Notes under the pieces: model-generated | Told to the model about the DNA's origin: nothing | The model's input: only the letters and a program-made list of their open reading frames with translations | Databases searched by the model: none | In this document: in pieces, positions 29,805-39,015 of the stretch | How the letters are laid out: every line of letters begins with the position of its first letter | How positions within the stretch are numbered: the stretch's first letter is position 1 | NCBI GenBank assembly: GCA_021154885.1 | Contig: JAJKHS010000081.1 | Span: forward strand, 1-64,000 | Direction of reading: 5' to 3' | DNA from: Thermoanaerobaculum sp. | GTDB taxonomy: Bacteria; Acidobacteriota; Thermoanaerobaculia; Multivoradales; UBA5704 | Length of the DNA: 64,000 bases | Translations under genes and position numbers: made by a program

Positions 29805-31200
29805 GCTGGCGAAGCCGGCGGTGCCGCAGGCGCCGGCCGCCCGGGCGCGCCGCGTCGCCTTCCGCGGCCTGTTCCGGCGCCACCGTCCAGCGGCCCTCGC
29901 CTTCGAGGACCGCGTCCTCCTCCTGGCCCTCGGCACCGGCCTGCCCGGCGCCGTCCTCTCCCTGGTCTTCGCGTGGCACGACGACCACACCCTCAAGCTG
30001 CGCTGGACGGTGACCCTGTTCGTCGTCTTCTTCTGGGGGTGGCTCGCCCTCAAGCTGCGCGACCGGGTGGTGCGGCCGCTCCAGACCCTGGCCAACCTCC
30101 TCTCGGCGTTGCGCGAGGGGGACTTCTCCCTGCGCGCCCGCCCGCCTCAGGAGACGGATGCCCTGTCGCAGGTGGTGAGCGAGGTCAATGCCATCGGCGA
30201 GGTGCTGCGCGAGCAACGGCTGGGGGCGGTGGAGGCGGCGGCCCTGCTCCACCGCGTGGTCGAGGAGGTGGACGTGGCCGTGTTCGCCTTCGACGACTCC
30301 GGGAAGCTGCGGCTGGTCAACCGCGCCGGCGAGCGCCTGCTGGGCGAGCGGGGCGAGCGGCTCCGCGGCCATACCGAGGAGGAGCTGGGGCTGGCGGACC
30401 TGCTGGAAGGCGAGATCCCGCCCATCCTCTCCCGCACCTTCGCCAGCGGACCGGGGCGCTGGGAGGTGCGGCGCAGCACCTTCCGCGAGGGCGGCCTGCC
30501 GCATCGCCTGCTGGTGATCTCCGACCTCTCCCGCACCCTGCGCGAGGAGGAGCGCCAAGCCTGGAAGCGCCTCATCCGGGTGCTCGGCCACGAGCTCAAC
30601 AACTCGCTGGCGCCCATTCACTCCATGGCCTCGACCCTCGCCAGCCTGCTGACCCGGGAGCCGCCGCCCGGGGACTGGAAGGAGGACATGGAGCGCGGCC
30701 TGGAGGTGATCGGCAACCGCTCGGAGGCGTTGATCCGTTTCATGGCGGCCTATGCCCGCCTCGCCCGCCTCCCTCCACCGCGCCGCGCCCCCTGCGAGCT
30801 GTCGCGGCTCATCCAGCGCACCGCCGTCCTGGAGACGCGCCTCCCCGTCTTCGTCGAGCGCGGCCCCGAGGTGACCCTGGAGGCGGACCCGGACCAGATC
30901 GAGCAACTCCTCATCAACCTGATCCGCAACGCCGTGGACGCCGCCCTGCTGACCGGCGGCGGCGTGGGGGTGGGCTGGCGGACGAACGGCACGCACGTCG
31001 AGGTGCGGGTGGAGGACGAGGGCCCCGGCCTCTCGAACACCGAGAACCTCTTCGTCCCCTTCTACACCACGAAGCCGGGAGGGACGGGCATCGGCCTCGC
31101 CCTCTCCCGGCAGATCGCCGAAGCCCACGGCGGCACCCTCACCCTGGAGAACCGTACTCCCGAGCCCGGGTGCGAGGCCCTGCTGCGGCTGCCGGTGTAG
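29794..31200 (+). CDS. Sensor histidine kinase (NtrY-like), partner of the regulator
   Basis: A 468-residue membrane kinase. Two hydrophobic helices at about 41-61 and 71-88 are separated by only a short loop, so it probably senses inside the membrane or cytoplasm. A HAMP-like linker, a PAS domain (about 150-245) and a phospho-acceptor His266 in VLGHELNNSLAPI follow. The HATPase boxes are NLIRNAVDAAL, EDEGPGL and GGTGIGLALS. HELNN is the NtrY-type variant of the H box. It overlaps the regulator gene by 11 bases, which makes a cognate pair nearly certain. Confidence 0.93.
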
Positions 31201-32175
31201 CTACTTCAAATAGTCCAGAAGCTGCTTCGCCGTCGCCGCGTCCGGATCGTTGGGAGCCATCTGCAGGAAGGTCTGGAGTTGCTCTTTGGCCCGGGCCTTT
31301 TTCGCCGCGTCCTTCTCGTCCTTGGCATAGGTCAGGCCGAGGACGTAGTGGGCCTTGGCGAACTTGGGCTCGGCGGGGGCGATCTCGACCACCTTCTCGA
31401 ACCACGTGGCGGCCTCGTCGAACTTGCCACCCCGGGTCAGCTCGGCGCCCTCGTTGAAGTAGCGGATGGCCGTGCCCTCCCCCTTCGGATCGGCCGCCGC
31501 CAGAGCCTCCAGGGTGGCCCGCGCCTTGGCGCCGTCGCCCGCGGCCTTGAGGGCGTCGTAGCGCGCCCTTAAGCCCCGAGGGTCGTTCGGCTTCAGGGCC
31601 AGGTAGCGGTCGGCCGCGGCCAGCGCCTGGGAGTGGTGGCCCAGCTCCAGGTAGAGCTCGGCGAGGGCGCTCTGAGCCTCGGCCAGTTGCGGGTTCAGGG
31701 TGGCCGCCTCTTCGAATTTCGGCGCCGCGGCGGCGAGGTTGTTGGTCTTCAGCAGGTTCACCCCTTCGTTGTAGGCGAGGATGGCCTTGTCGTTCCCCGA
31801 CATCTCTTTGGGGGCAGCGGGGGCGGCCGGGGCCTCCACGGCCTTGGCCAGGGTGAAGGTGAGGCGCAGCGTGTCCTCGACCTTGGGCTTCAACGGCCCC
31901 TCGTAGGGCTTGTATCCGGGCTTCTCCAGGCGGAGCTGGTACTCCTGGGTGCCGTCCAGGATGAGGAGCATGATCTGCCCCTTCTTGTCGCTGACCTTCT
32001 CCAGCTTGTAGCCGGTGCCCGCCCGGGTGAGGGTGGCCTTGGCGCCCTCGACCGGCGTGTTCGTCTCGTCCACCACCGTGCAGATCACCCGCCCTTCGCC
32101 GGCCGCGTGGAGCGCTCCGGCGAGGAGCAGGGCGAAAACGAACGCAGACAGCGCTGCGCGACGGATGGTTATCAT
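31201..32175 (-). CDS. Secreted TPR protein with carboxypeptidase-regulatory-like domain
   Basis: A 324-residue exported protein. The signal peptide (1-24) ends at LHAAG. A domain of about 75 residues follows that resembles carboxypeptidase regulatory or SdrD-like sandwiches (VICTVVDETNTPVEGAKATL). Then come four or more tetratricopeptide repeats (AILAYNEGVNLLKTNNL, AEAQSALAELYLELGHHSQA and others), ending LLDYLK. It is probably a periplasmic or outer-membrane assembly scaffold. Its stop abuts the stop of the kinase gene with no gap, so the two transcripts converge. Confidence 0.8.
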   Translation of the reverse strand: MITIRRAALSAFVFALLLAGALHAAGEGRVICTVVDETNTPVEGAKATLTRAGTGYKLEKVSDKKGQIMLLILDGTQEYQLRLEKPGYKPYEGPLKPKVEDTLRLTFTLAKAVEAPAAPAAPKEMSGNDKAILAYNEGVNLLKTNNLAAAAPKFEEAATLNPQLAEAQSALAELYLELGHHSQALAAADRYLALKPNDPRGLRARYDALKAAGDGAKARATLEALAAADPKGEGTAIRYFNEGAELTRGGKFDEAATWFEKVVEIAPAEPKFAKAHYVLGLTYAKDEKDAAKKARAKEQLQTFLQMAPNDPDAATAKQLLDYLK

Positions 32176-32334
32176 GAGGTCGGTCCCTGCCTTTCTGTCT
32201 GATGTGTCCGTGAAATCCGGCGCCGATTCCAGGTGCAGATTCTAGGGGAAATCGCGCTCGGTTTCCTCCCCCGGCAGACCGGGGACTCGTCGCCGGGCGG
32301 TCTGATACGATTCGGCCCTCGAAAGGGAGGTGCC

Positions 32335-33525
32335 ATGCTGGCCGAACGGATTCCCGCCATCCAGTCCGCCCTGGCCGAGGCCGGCCTCGACGGGTGGTTC
32401 TTCGCCTGCTTCCAGCTCAACGATCCTATCGGGCTCGACCTCCTCGGCCTTGCCGGCGAGGGCAAGCTCGTCACCCGCCGCTGCTACTATCTCATCCCCC
32501 GCGAGGGCGAGCCGAAGAAGCTCGTCCACGGCCTCGAGCCCGCCATGCTCGACCACCTGCCGGGCACCAAGTCGGTCTACACCACCTGGCAGAAGAACCG
32601 CGAGGAGCTGACGCGGCTGGTCTCCGGCCATCGGCGCCTCGCCGCCCAGTACAGCCCCGGCAACGAGCTGCCCACCATCTCCCGCCTCGACGCCGGCACC
32701 GCCGAGCTGGTGCGCTCCGCCGGGGTGGAGCTGGTCTCCGCCGCCGACCTCGCGCAAGCGTTCGCCGCCACCTGGACGGAAGACCAGCTCGCGGGGCACC
32801 GGCGCGCCAACGTCCACCTCCACCGCATCGCGCTCGAAGCCTTCGCGCGGGTGAGCGAGGCCCTGCGGCGGGGGGACCAGATCGACGAATACACCGTGCA
32901 GCGCTTCATCCTCGACGCCTTCGACCAGGTGGGCCTGTGGGCCGAGGCGGACCCCATCGTCGGCGTCAACGCCCACAGCGCCGACCCTCACTATCAGCCG
33001 GGTCCGGACAGGTCGTCGGTCATCCGCTCCGGCGATTTCCTGCTCGTCGACCTGTGGGCCAAGGAGAAGGCGCCGGGGAGCGTCTACGCGGACATCACCT
33101 GGGTGGGCGTCTGCGCCGCCGCGCCCACCGACCGCCAGCAGGAGGTCTTCGCGATCGTGGCCGGGGCCCGGGACGCCGCCTGGGAGCTGGTGCGCAGCCG
33201 CTACCCGCAGCAGCCGGTGCAGGGCTACGAGGTGGACGACGCCGCCCGGGGAGTCATCCAGAAGGCGGGCTACGGCGACTTCTTCATCCACCGCACGGGC
33301 CACTCGATCGGCATCACCGACCACGGACAGGGCGCCAACATGGACAACCTGGAGACTCACGACACCCGCCAGCTCCTGGCGATGACGGGCTTCTCCATCG
33401 AGCCCGGGATCTACCTCCCCGGCGACTTCGGCGTGCGTAGCGAGATCAACGTGGCGCTGACGGCAGACGCCGCCGAGATCACCGGCGCCGAGCCGCAGCG
33501 CGAGCTGCTGCGCCTGCTGGCTTAG
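32335..33525 (+). CDS. M24 metallopeptidase (Xaa-Pro peptidase-like)
   Basis: A 396-residue protein with a creatinase-like N-terminal domain and a pita-bread catalytic domain. Metal ligands are visible in order: LLVDLWAK (Asp), YADITWV (Asp), HRTGHSIG (His), FSIEPGIY (Glu) and RSEINV (Glu). It therefore has the full dinuclear site and should cleave an Xaa-Pro or similar bond. AAAGGGAGG precedes ATG 32335, which decides the start over earlier in-frame codons. It is divergent from the TPR gene. Confidence 0.9.
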   Translation: MLAERIPAIQSALAEAGLDGWFFACFQLNDPIGLDLLGLAGEGKLVTRRCYYLIPREGEPKKLVHGLEPAMLDHLPGTKSVYTTWQKNREELTRLVSGHRRLAAQYSPGNELPTISRLDAGTAELVRSAGVELVSAADLAQAFAATWTEDQLAGHRRANVHLHRIALEAFARVSEALRRGDQIDEYTVQRFILDAFDQVGLWAEADPIVGVNAHSADPHYQPGPDRSSVIRSGDFLLVDLWAKEKAPGSVYADITWVGVCAAAPTDRQQEVFAIVAGARDAAWELVRSRYPQQPVQGYEVDDAARGVIQKAGYGDFFIHRTGHSIGITDHGQGANMDNLETHDTRQLLAMTGFSIEPGIYLPGDFGVRSEINVALTADAAEITGAEPQRELLRLLA

Positions 33526-33527
33526 GA

Positions 33528-33637
33528 AGGGACAGCAGGGACAGCAGAGACAACAGGGACAGCAGAGACGAGGAAAGCTCCAGCCTCTGCGATATTCTTC
33601 GTGTCCCTGAGGTCCCTGTTGTCCCTGTTGTCCCTGC
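33528..33637. repeat. Inverted array of 9-bp units, second copy
   Basis: Units of the form CAGGGACAG or CAGAGACAA repeat at 9-bp intervals on the left, and units of TGTCCCTGN repeat on the right. A 28-bp centre (around AGCCTCTGCG) separates them. The centre-right junction TTCGTGTCCCTG is shared with 12802-12895. It lies between the peptidase and the next gene. Confidence 0.75.
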
Positions 33638-33660
33638 TTCAGCCTGCTACGCTCTTCCAG

Positions 33661-34668
33661 ATGACCCCGCCGGACCGCCCCTCGCGCCCCTCCCCTCTCC
33701 AGTCGCTCCTCGGCACCAGCCCCCGGCCGGACTCGCCGCAGGGCGAGCGGCCGGAGGGGGCTGAGGGGGAAAGCTGGCGGGCTGACTCCCTGTCGCGCAG
33801 CCGGCACAGCCGGCTCGACGTGGAGATCAGCCGTCCCGCCGAGGACTTTGACGAGGAGAAGGCCGCCACCCTCTGCGCCGGCGTCACCCGCGGCCTGCTC
33901 GGCGACTTCGCGCCGGCCCTCCTCCTCCTCCCCGGCACCGAGCGCCGGCGGGCCCAGGCCCTCATCGCCTACGCTCACACCCTCTTCGACTTCGCCCGCC
34001 AGCACGGCGTCGAAGGCGAGCGGCTGGCGCAGATCAATCGCTGGGAGTTCACGCTGGAGGCGGCGCTCTCGGGACAGCCGGTGGGTCAGCCCATCTTCCT
34101 CCGCATGGCCCGGGAGAACGAGCGCCGCCGCTGGCCGGTGGACGCCCTCGACGAGCTCGCCGCCGGCGCCCGTCGCCGGGCCCTCCGCCGCCAGCCGGCC
34201 ACGGTGGCCGACGCCGAAGTGGACGCCCTGAGCCTGGGCCGGGCCGTGGCCGCCGCCCTGCTGGAGAAGAGCCTCAACGCGGAGATCGACGGCCTGGCCA
34301 GCGCCCTCGTCCGCCTCTGGTCGCTTCAGCACCTGGGGGACGAGGTGGACCGCCGGCGCTGCCCCCTGCCGGCCAGCGAGGTCGCCGAGGTCGCTGACGG
34401 CGAGCCCGGCCAGTGGGATCGCAGCCAGCTCCTGGCGTCGGCCCGCCGGGAGTGCGAGCGCCTCCGGGGCCGCTTCCTCAAGGCCCCGCGCGGCCTGGCG
34501 GACCTCCCCCCGGGCTACCGCCGCGCCGCCGTCTTCTCCCTGCTCGCCGCCCTCCGCCTGCTGACGGAGATCGAGGACGCCGACCGCGACCTCCTCGCCT
34601 CGCCGCCTCGCCTGGGTCTTGGCTCCCGCATCGGCTTCCTGGTGCGGGCGCGGTGGTTCGGATGGTAG
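33661..34668 (+). CDS. Squalene/phytoene synthase-like protein, divergent
   Basis: A 335-residue helical protein. It follows the layout of head-to-head prenyl synthases: ALLLLPGTERRRAQALIAYA matches the first helix, and SLQHLGDEVDRRRCPLPASE matches the second aspartate-rich region (LTNxLRDxxED-RGRxYLP in active enzymes). A C-terminal helix LLAALRLLTEIEDADRDLL fits too. The first Asp-rich motif is replaced by TLFDFARQH, and the second keeps only part of its acids, so the protein may not make squalene or phytoene. An earlier in-frame start lies inside the repeat; ATG 33661 was preferred. Family assignment is tentative. Confidence 0.45.
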   Translation: MTPPDRPSRPSPLQSLLGTSPRPDSPQGERPEGAEGESWRADSLSRSRHSRLDVEISRPAEDFDEEKAATLCAGVTRGLLGDFAPALLLLPGTERRRAQALIAYAHTLFDFARQHGVEGERLAQINRWEFTLEAALSGQPVGQPIFLRMARENERRRWPVDALDELAAGARRRALRRQPATVADAEVDALSLGRAVAAALLEKSLNAEIDGLASALVRLWSLQHLGDEVDRRRCPLPASEVAEVADGEPGQWDRSQLLASARRECERLRGRFLKAPRGLADLPPGYRRAAVFSLLAALRLLTEIEDADRDLLASPPRLGLGSRIGFLVRARWFGW

Positions 34669-34708
34669 AGGTATAGGATAGGCCCCTCCTGAAGCATCTC
34701 AAGAGGAG

Positions 34709-35506
34709 ATGATGATCCGGGCTCTCGTCGTCCTGCTGTTGTGTGTGCTCACGGCCGCGCCTCTGGCCGCCCAGGAATTCTCCGGCCTGCAGGAGCCGAT
34801 CAACCCCGACCGGCCGGACTTCACCAATGGGCCCCTCCTGGTGGCGCCGGGACACCTCCAGCTCGAGACGGGGTACACCTACGCGCGGACCGGGTCCGAA
34901 CGTTCGAGGTCCCTGGGGGAGATCCTCCTGCGCTACGCCCTCGACGACCGCTGGGAGGCGCGGCTCGGACTGAATTCCTACGACTGGATCGACAGCGGCG
35001 TGCCTGGAGAGAGGCGGATCTCGGGCTTCGAGGACCCCTTCGTCGAGGTCAAGGTCCGGCTCAACGACGCGGAGGCGAAGCACCGCGCCCCCGGAGTCCC
35101 GGCTCTGGGCCTGCTCGTCCAGACCACCGTCCCCGTGGGCAGCCGCGCCCTGACCGGCGACGCCTGGCAGCCCACGGCCACACTCGCCCTGCATTGGGAC
35201 CTGCCCGCCGACGGGTCGCTGGAAAGCAACCTGGGCTACTCCCGCCCTGCGGACGGCGACCGGCGGTTCGACCAGCTCTTCGCCAGCGTCTCAGCCGGCT
35301 TTCAGCTCAACGAAAAGGTGGGCGGCTTCCTGGAGGGATATGTTTTTTCCAAGGAGAGCGTCGACGGCTCCGCCACCCATTTTGCCGACGTCGGCCTCTC
35401 CTATCTGATCTCGAGGGACCTGGCGCTCGACATCCGGGTTGGAGCCGGACTCGACGCTCCCCACCCCAACTGGTACACCGGCCTGGGCGCCGCCATCCGC
35501 TGGTGA
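34709..35506 (+). CDS. Outer-membrane transporter-like beta-barrel protein
   Basis: A 265-residue exported protein. Signal peptide to about residue 21 (LTAAPLAAQ). The mature start INPDRPDFTNGPLLVAPGHL is the typical opening of the family annotated as transporter or MetA-pathway of phenol degradation. Alternating amphipathic strands follow, with an aromatic C-terminal residue (AAIRW), as in outer-membrane barrels. GAGGAG precedes the tandem ATGATG at 34709. The cargo is unknown. Confidence 0.75.
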   Translation: MMIRALVVLLLCVLTAAPLAAQEFSGLQEPINPDRPDFTNGPLLVAPGHLQLETGYTYARTGSERSRSLGEILLRYALDDRWEARLGLNSYDWIDSGVPGERRISGFEDPFVEVKVRLNDAEAKHRAPGVPALGLLVQTTVPVGSRALTGDAWQPTATLALHWDLPADGSLESNLGYSRPADGDRRFDQLFASVSAGFQLNEKVGGFLEGYVFSKESVDGSATHFADVGLSYLISRDLALDIRVGAGLDAPHPNWYTGLGAAIRW

Positions 35507-35517
35507 GGCCGAGCGCC

Positions 35518-36234
35518 TCAGTAGCTCTCGCCCGGCTTCAGGACGATCAGCTCGCAGGTGACGCCGTCGTTGCCGAGGGCCTTGCGCAGCTTCTCCGGCG
35601 TGCCGGTGAGCGCCGGAAAGGTCCCCCAGTGGATGGGGACCACCTTGCGCACGCCGAGATAGCGGCAGGCGCGGGCGGCCTGGCCGGGGTCCATGGTGAA
35701 CAGGTCGCCGATGGGCAGGAAGGCCAGCTCGGGCCGGTAGATCTCGCCGAAGAGCTGCATGTCCGAGAACAGGGCGGTGTCGCCGGCGTGATAGAAGGTG
35801 TAGCCGCCCGGCAGCCTGACGACATAGCCCGCGGCCGAGCCGCCATAGAGGATCTGGTCGCCGTCGCTGATGCCGCAGGAGTGGTCGGCACGGACCATGG
35901 TCACCTGCAGTCCCAGCACGTCCTGGCAGCCGCCGAGGTTCATGCCGGAGCAGTTCTCGACCCCCTTGCTCTCCAGCCAGTGGCAGGTCTCGAAGTTGGC
36001 CACCACCTTCTTCGGGCGGTGCTCCTTGCACAGCGCCACCGCGTCGCCGATGTGGTCGAAGTGGGCATGGGTGATGAGCACGGCGTCGAGGCGGTCGAGC
36101 TGCTTCAGGCTCTGGGGACAGGCGGGGTTGCCCTGCACCCAGGGATCGATGAGCACCACCTCGCCTCCCGGCAGCTCGCAGCGGACGGTGGCGTGGCCGA
36201 CATACGTGAACTTCGGACGCGGATGGTTGCTCAT
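35518..36234 (-). CDS. Metal-dependent hydrolase, UPF0173 family
   Basis: A 238-residue metallo-beta-lactamase-fold protein. Motifs are YVGHATV, LIDPWVQGNP, THAHFDHIGDAV (HxHxDH), ADHSCG, HAGDTALFSDMQLF and VPIHWGTF. These are the standard UPF0173 set with a dinuclear metal site. Start ATG 36234 is preceded by GGGAGGGAGG; a GTG seven codons earlier is less likely. Substrate unknown. It converges on the outer-membrane gene and is divergent from the arginase-like gene. Confidence 0.9.
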   Translation of the reverse strand: MSNHPRPKFTYVGHATVRCELPGGEVVLIDPWVQGNPACPQSLKQLDRLDAVLITHAHFDHIGDAVALCKEHRPKKVVANFETCHWLESKGVENCSGMNLGGCQDVLGLQVTMVRADHSCGISDGDQILYGGSAAGYVVRLPGGYTFYHAGDTALFSDMQLFGEIYRPELAFLPIGDLFTMDPGQAARACRYLGVRKVVPIHWGTFPALTGTPEKLRKALGNDGVTCELIVLKPGESY

Positions 36235-36304
36235 GGCCTCCCTCCCTTCGTGCACGGCGGATTCTAACCGAGCCGGCGGCCAAAAGCGCTAAGATCAGCG
36301 GGTT

Positions 36305-37153
36305 ATGAGCCGCGCTCCTGTGGACCTCATCGTCGTCCCCTGGGACGTCGACCGCCGCGACACCGCCGCGGCGCGGGCGCCCCGCAAGCTGATACACAGC
36401 CGCTTCCCCCACGAGCTGGGGGCGAACCGCAACGTCCGTGAGGCCGGCATCCCATACCTCGCCATCGGCCCCAGGACCCCGCTCCTGTCCGTGTCCCTGA
36501 TCGCCGGCTCGATCGCCCATCACGTGGCCGCGTCCCGCGCCCGGAGACGGTTCCCTCTCATCCTCGCCGGCGGCTGCCTGGCCGCCATCGGGGTCGTTGC
36601 CGGTCTGCAGAAAGCGGGCGGCGATCCCGCCGTCCTCTGGGTCGACGCGCACGGCGACTTCAACAATCCGGGATCGAGCCCCAGCGGCTATTGGGATGGC
36701 ATGGCCCTGGCGACGGTCTGCGGCGTGGGCCTGGACCTCCGGGACCTCGTCGAAGACTTCCACCCCCTCGCCGTGAACCGGGTCCTCCACCTTGGGGGCC
36801 GGGCGTTCGATCCGCTGGAGAGCGAGAACGTCCGCCGGCATGGGCTGGCGCTGGTGCCCGCGGACGGGCTCGCCGGCGAGGAGACCCGGGAACGCCTCCA
36901 CCGTCTGACTGCAACCGGCGGCTACTACCTCCACGTCGACCTCGACGGCCTCGATCCGCAGGACGCCCCCGCCGTGGGCTTCCCCGTGCCGGACGGCGTC
37001 CGCCTGGACGACCTTCTGGACGCCCTGGGAGAGCTCCCGCCTCCGGAGGCCATGACGTTCTCCGCCTTGAGCTTCGACCGCGCGGACGCGGAGGCGACAA
37101 AGCGCACGGTCGCCACCTGCCTGCGTCTCGCCGACGCCTTCGCGCGCTTCTAA
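36305..37153 (+). CDS. Arginase-family (ureohydrolase) protein with an altered metal site
   Basis: A 282-residue protein of the arginase/agmatinase fold. WVDAHGDFNNPG gives the DAHxDxN ligands and VDLDGLDPQDAP the DxDxxDP ligands. Where family members have GGDH or GGNH, this protein reads LAGGCLAAIG, so the first metal-binding His is a Cys. It may bind a different metal, have one metal, or have changed activity. GG..C..A places it near formiminoglutamase-like outliers at best. Start ATG follows AGCGGGTT without a clear Shine-Dalgarno. Confidence 0.8.
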   Translation: MSRAPVDLIVVPWDVDRRDTAAARAPRKLIHSRFPHELGANRNVREAGIPYLAIGPRTPLLSVSLIAGSIAHHVAASRARRRFPLILAGGCLAAIGVVAGLQKAGGDPAVLWVDAHGDFNNPGSSPSGYWDGMALATVCGVGLDLRDLVEDFHPLAVNRVLHLGGRAFDPLESENVRRHGLALVPADGLAGEETRERLHRLTATGGYYLHVDLDGLDPQDAPAVGFPVPDGVRLDDLLDALGELPPPEAMTFSALSFDRADAEATKRTVATCLRLADAFARF

Positions 37154-37156
37154 CCC

Positions 37157-37188
37157 CCAAAAAGGAAAAGCGGCCGGGGTAACGGCCG
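37157..37188 (-). terminator. Rho-independent terminator for the ArsR-type gene
   Basis: On the minus strand, stem AGCGGCCG pairs with CGGCCGCT around a 6-base loop, followed by TTTTCCTTTTT. It lies about 60 bases past the regulator stop and next to the 3' end of the convergent arginase-like gene. Confidence 0.75.
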
Positions 37189-37249
37189 CTCGGAGAACCG
37201 GATCCGCGGCGGCCCTGCAGGGCCGTCGCGTGCCGGGGGTGTATGGTGC

Positions 37250-37597
37250 TCAGACCTGGAACTGCTTGAAGAAGTTGTCGCGCAGCTTGGCGTTGAATTC
37301 GTGGTCGGTCAGACGGTAGTAGATCGTCTGCGCGTCGCGGCGCGGAGCCACCAGCCCGTAAGCCTTGAGCTTGGCCAGGTGCTGGGACACGGCCGAAACC
37401 GACACCCCGAGCATCTCCGCCAGGTCGCACACGCACAGCTCCTTCATGTTCTCGAGCAGGTAGAGGAGCTTGAGCCGGGTGGAATTCCCGGCGAGGTTCA
37501 TCAGCTCCGCCGCCTCTTCGATGTCCGGCGTCCCCTCTAGGTTCTGCCGGATCTGGGCCATTTCCTTCGATGACATGTTCGGCGCCTCACCTTTCAT
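37250..37597 (-). CDS. ArsR/SmtB-type transcriptional repressor
   Basis: A 115-residue winged-helix protein. Start ATG 37597 has GGAGGTAAG just upstream. The metal-sensing motif MKELCVCDLAEML contains the alpha3 CxC pair found in arsenic, cadmium or lead sensors. The recognition helix is VSVSAVSQHLAKLK, and the wing is PRRDAQTIYYRL. It should repress its own or nearby genes until a thiophilic metal or metalloid binds. No transporter or arsenate reductase gene is adjacent, so the target is unclear. Confidence 0.9.
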   Translation of the reverse strand: MKGEAPNMSSKEMAQIRQNLEGTPDIEEAAELMNLAGNSTRLKLLYLLENMKELCVCDLAEMLGVSVSAVSQHLAKLKAYGLVAPRRDAQTIYYRLTDHEFNAKLRDNFFKQFQV

Positions 37598-37899
37598 TTT
37601 CTTACCTCCATGTTTCAAGCAATGCAAACCTTGTACCTTCTTGCACCCCCCGGCGGTGCACCCACCGGACGGACCACAAGCTCTTGAGACCTTCTTGGAC
37701 CTCAGTCGATCGGCTCACACTCTCACAGCGATGTTGAACAATCTCGATTATACTCAGGACCATACCCAAAATCTAGAGGTCGGGGAAACTTTCTGCGGGT
37801 TCTTGTCCCGCTTTGGCGCCCCCTCGCACCTTATGGGATTCAAACACTGGCATGTGCTCTTTCATTCCTCTCTCAATCAGTGGCCTGAAGGACGGGGCT
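37598..37899. other. Gene-free interval with a possible promoter for the ArsR-type gene
   Basis: About 300 bp, noticeably lower in GC than the surroundings, with no convincing gene. TATAAT on the minus strand at 37747-37752 could be a -10 box for the repressor gene, leaving a leader of about 140 bases. A short region around it (AATCTCGATT) is a partial palindrome. No clear -35 was found. Confidence 0.4.
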
Positions 37900-39000
37900 T
37901 TAGACCCGCATCTCCCTCCCCTTCCAGCTCGACAGCCGCCCCCGCCGCCGGTCGACAGTCCCCAAGGCGAGCACGGCGGCGAGGGCCAGGGCATCCAGCG
38001 GATAGAGGAACCCCCACGCCGGATGGTGACCGCCGCCGGAGCGCAGGAGCATCGAGGCCGCGGCGCCAGTGGCCCAGAGGAGGGTGGCCTCCACGGCCAG
38101 CCCGGCAAGGACGGTCGTCGCCAGGGCCGCGACCGGCAGGAGGAGGACCGCGAGGGCCGCCGCCACGATCCGGGGGCTCGGGCCCAGCAGGCCGCCCAGG
38201 TTGCGCCGCCAGCCTCGGAACGCCTCTCCCCAGCCTCTGTACATACGCACCCGCAGCCCTGCGGCTCGGAAAAAGCCGGTGCGAAAGCCGCCGGCGCGCA
38301 GGCGCGAGACCATGGCGATGTCGTCGATGACCTCGTTGTGCACCGCCTCGAAGCCGCCGCAGGCCTCCCACGCCTCCCGCCGCAGGAGGATGAACTGGCC
38401 GTTGGCCACCGGCGGGCCGGCGCCGGCGGCGGCCTCCTCCCAGTCGGCGAGCAGCGTGTCGAGCAGAGCGAAGATGGGAGGGACCAGCAGGTTCTCGCCA
38501 AGGCCCCGCACCTCCTGCACGCCGGCCAGGGAGACGGCGTCGAGGCCCCGCGCGGCCGCCGCGGCGTGGGCCCGGGCCAGGAGGTCGGGTGCATGGCGGG
38601 TGTCGGCGTCGGTGGTCAGCAGCCAGGGAGCAGTGCCCCCCTGCGACCCCGCCCAGAGGGCGTGCACCTTGCCTCGCCAGCCCGGCGGCAGGGGCCCGGC
38701 TGCGAGCAGGGCGAGGCGAGACTCGGAGACCGCCCGGGCCGCCACCAGCTCGCCCGAGCCGTCCGTCGAGCCGTCGTCGATCACCCGCACGCGCGGCGCC
38801 GCCGTCTGTCCGAGGAGCGTCTCCACACAGTCCGCTACGTTGTGCCGCTCGTCGCGGATGGGCAGCAGGACAATGGTTTCGGGGACGGGGAGGAGCGGAG
38901 CGGGAAGCACGGGAGCCTGCCGCCGCCGCTCCTCCGTCCGCAGCGCCAGCCCGAAGAAGCCGGCGCCGAGGAGGAGGGAGGCGGCGAGGGTGAGAGACAA
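37900..39000 (-). CDS. Family 2 glycosyltransferase, HpnB-like
   Basis: A 366-residue membrane glycosyltransferase. N-terminal hydrophobic segment, then the GT-A domain: ETIVLLPIRDERHNV, VIDDGSTDGSGE, LTTDADTRHAPDLL (DxD region) and GQFILLRREAWEACGGF. EVIDDIAMVSRLR is the ED-type acceptor site. C-terminal helices (about 280-345) anchor it. The pattern, including PPGWRGKVHALW, resembles hopanoid-associated HpnB. The start is a TTG 16 bases after the SelW-like stop; the two genes are co-directional. Lipid acceptor not proven. Confidence 0.8.
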   Translation of the reverse strand: MSLTLAASLLLGAGFFGLALRTEERRRQAPVLPAPLLPVPETIVLLPIRDERHNVADCVETLLGQTAAPRVRVIDDGSTDGSGELVAARAVSESRLALLAAGPLPPGWRGKVHALWAGSQGGTAPWLLTTDADTRHAPDLLARAHAAAAARGLDAVSLAGVQEVRGLGENLLVPPIFALLDTLLADWEEAAAGAGPPVANGQFILLRREAWEACGGFEAVHNEVIDDIAMVSRLRAGGFRTGFFRAAGLRVRMYRGWGEAFRGWRRNLGGLLGPSPRIVAAALAVLLLPVAALATTVLAGLAVEATLLWATGAAASMLLRSGGGHHPAWGFLYPLDALALAAVLALGTVDRRRGRLSSWKGREMRV

Positions 39001-39015
39001 TTTCGTCCGCAGCGG

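Noticed and set aside
37598-37899. A small gene in the low-GC interval
   Set aside because: Available frames lack a ribosome site, composition support or any recognisable motif.
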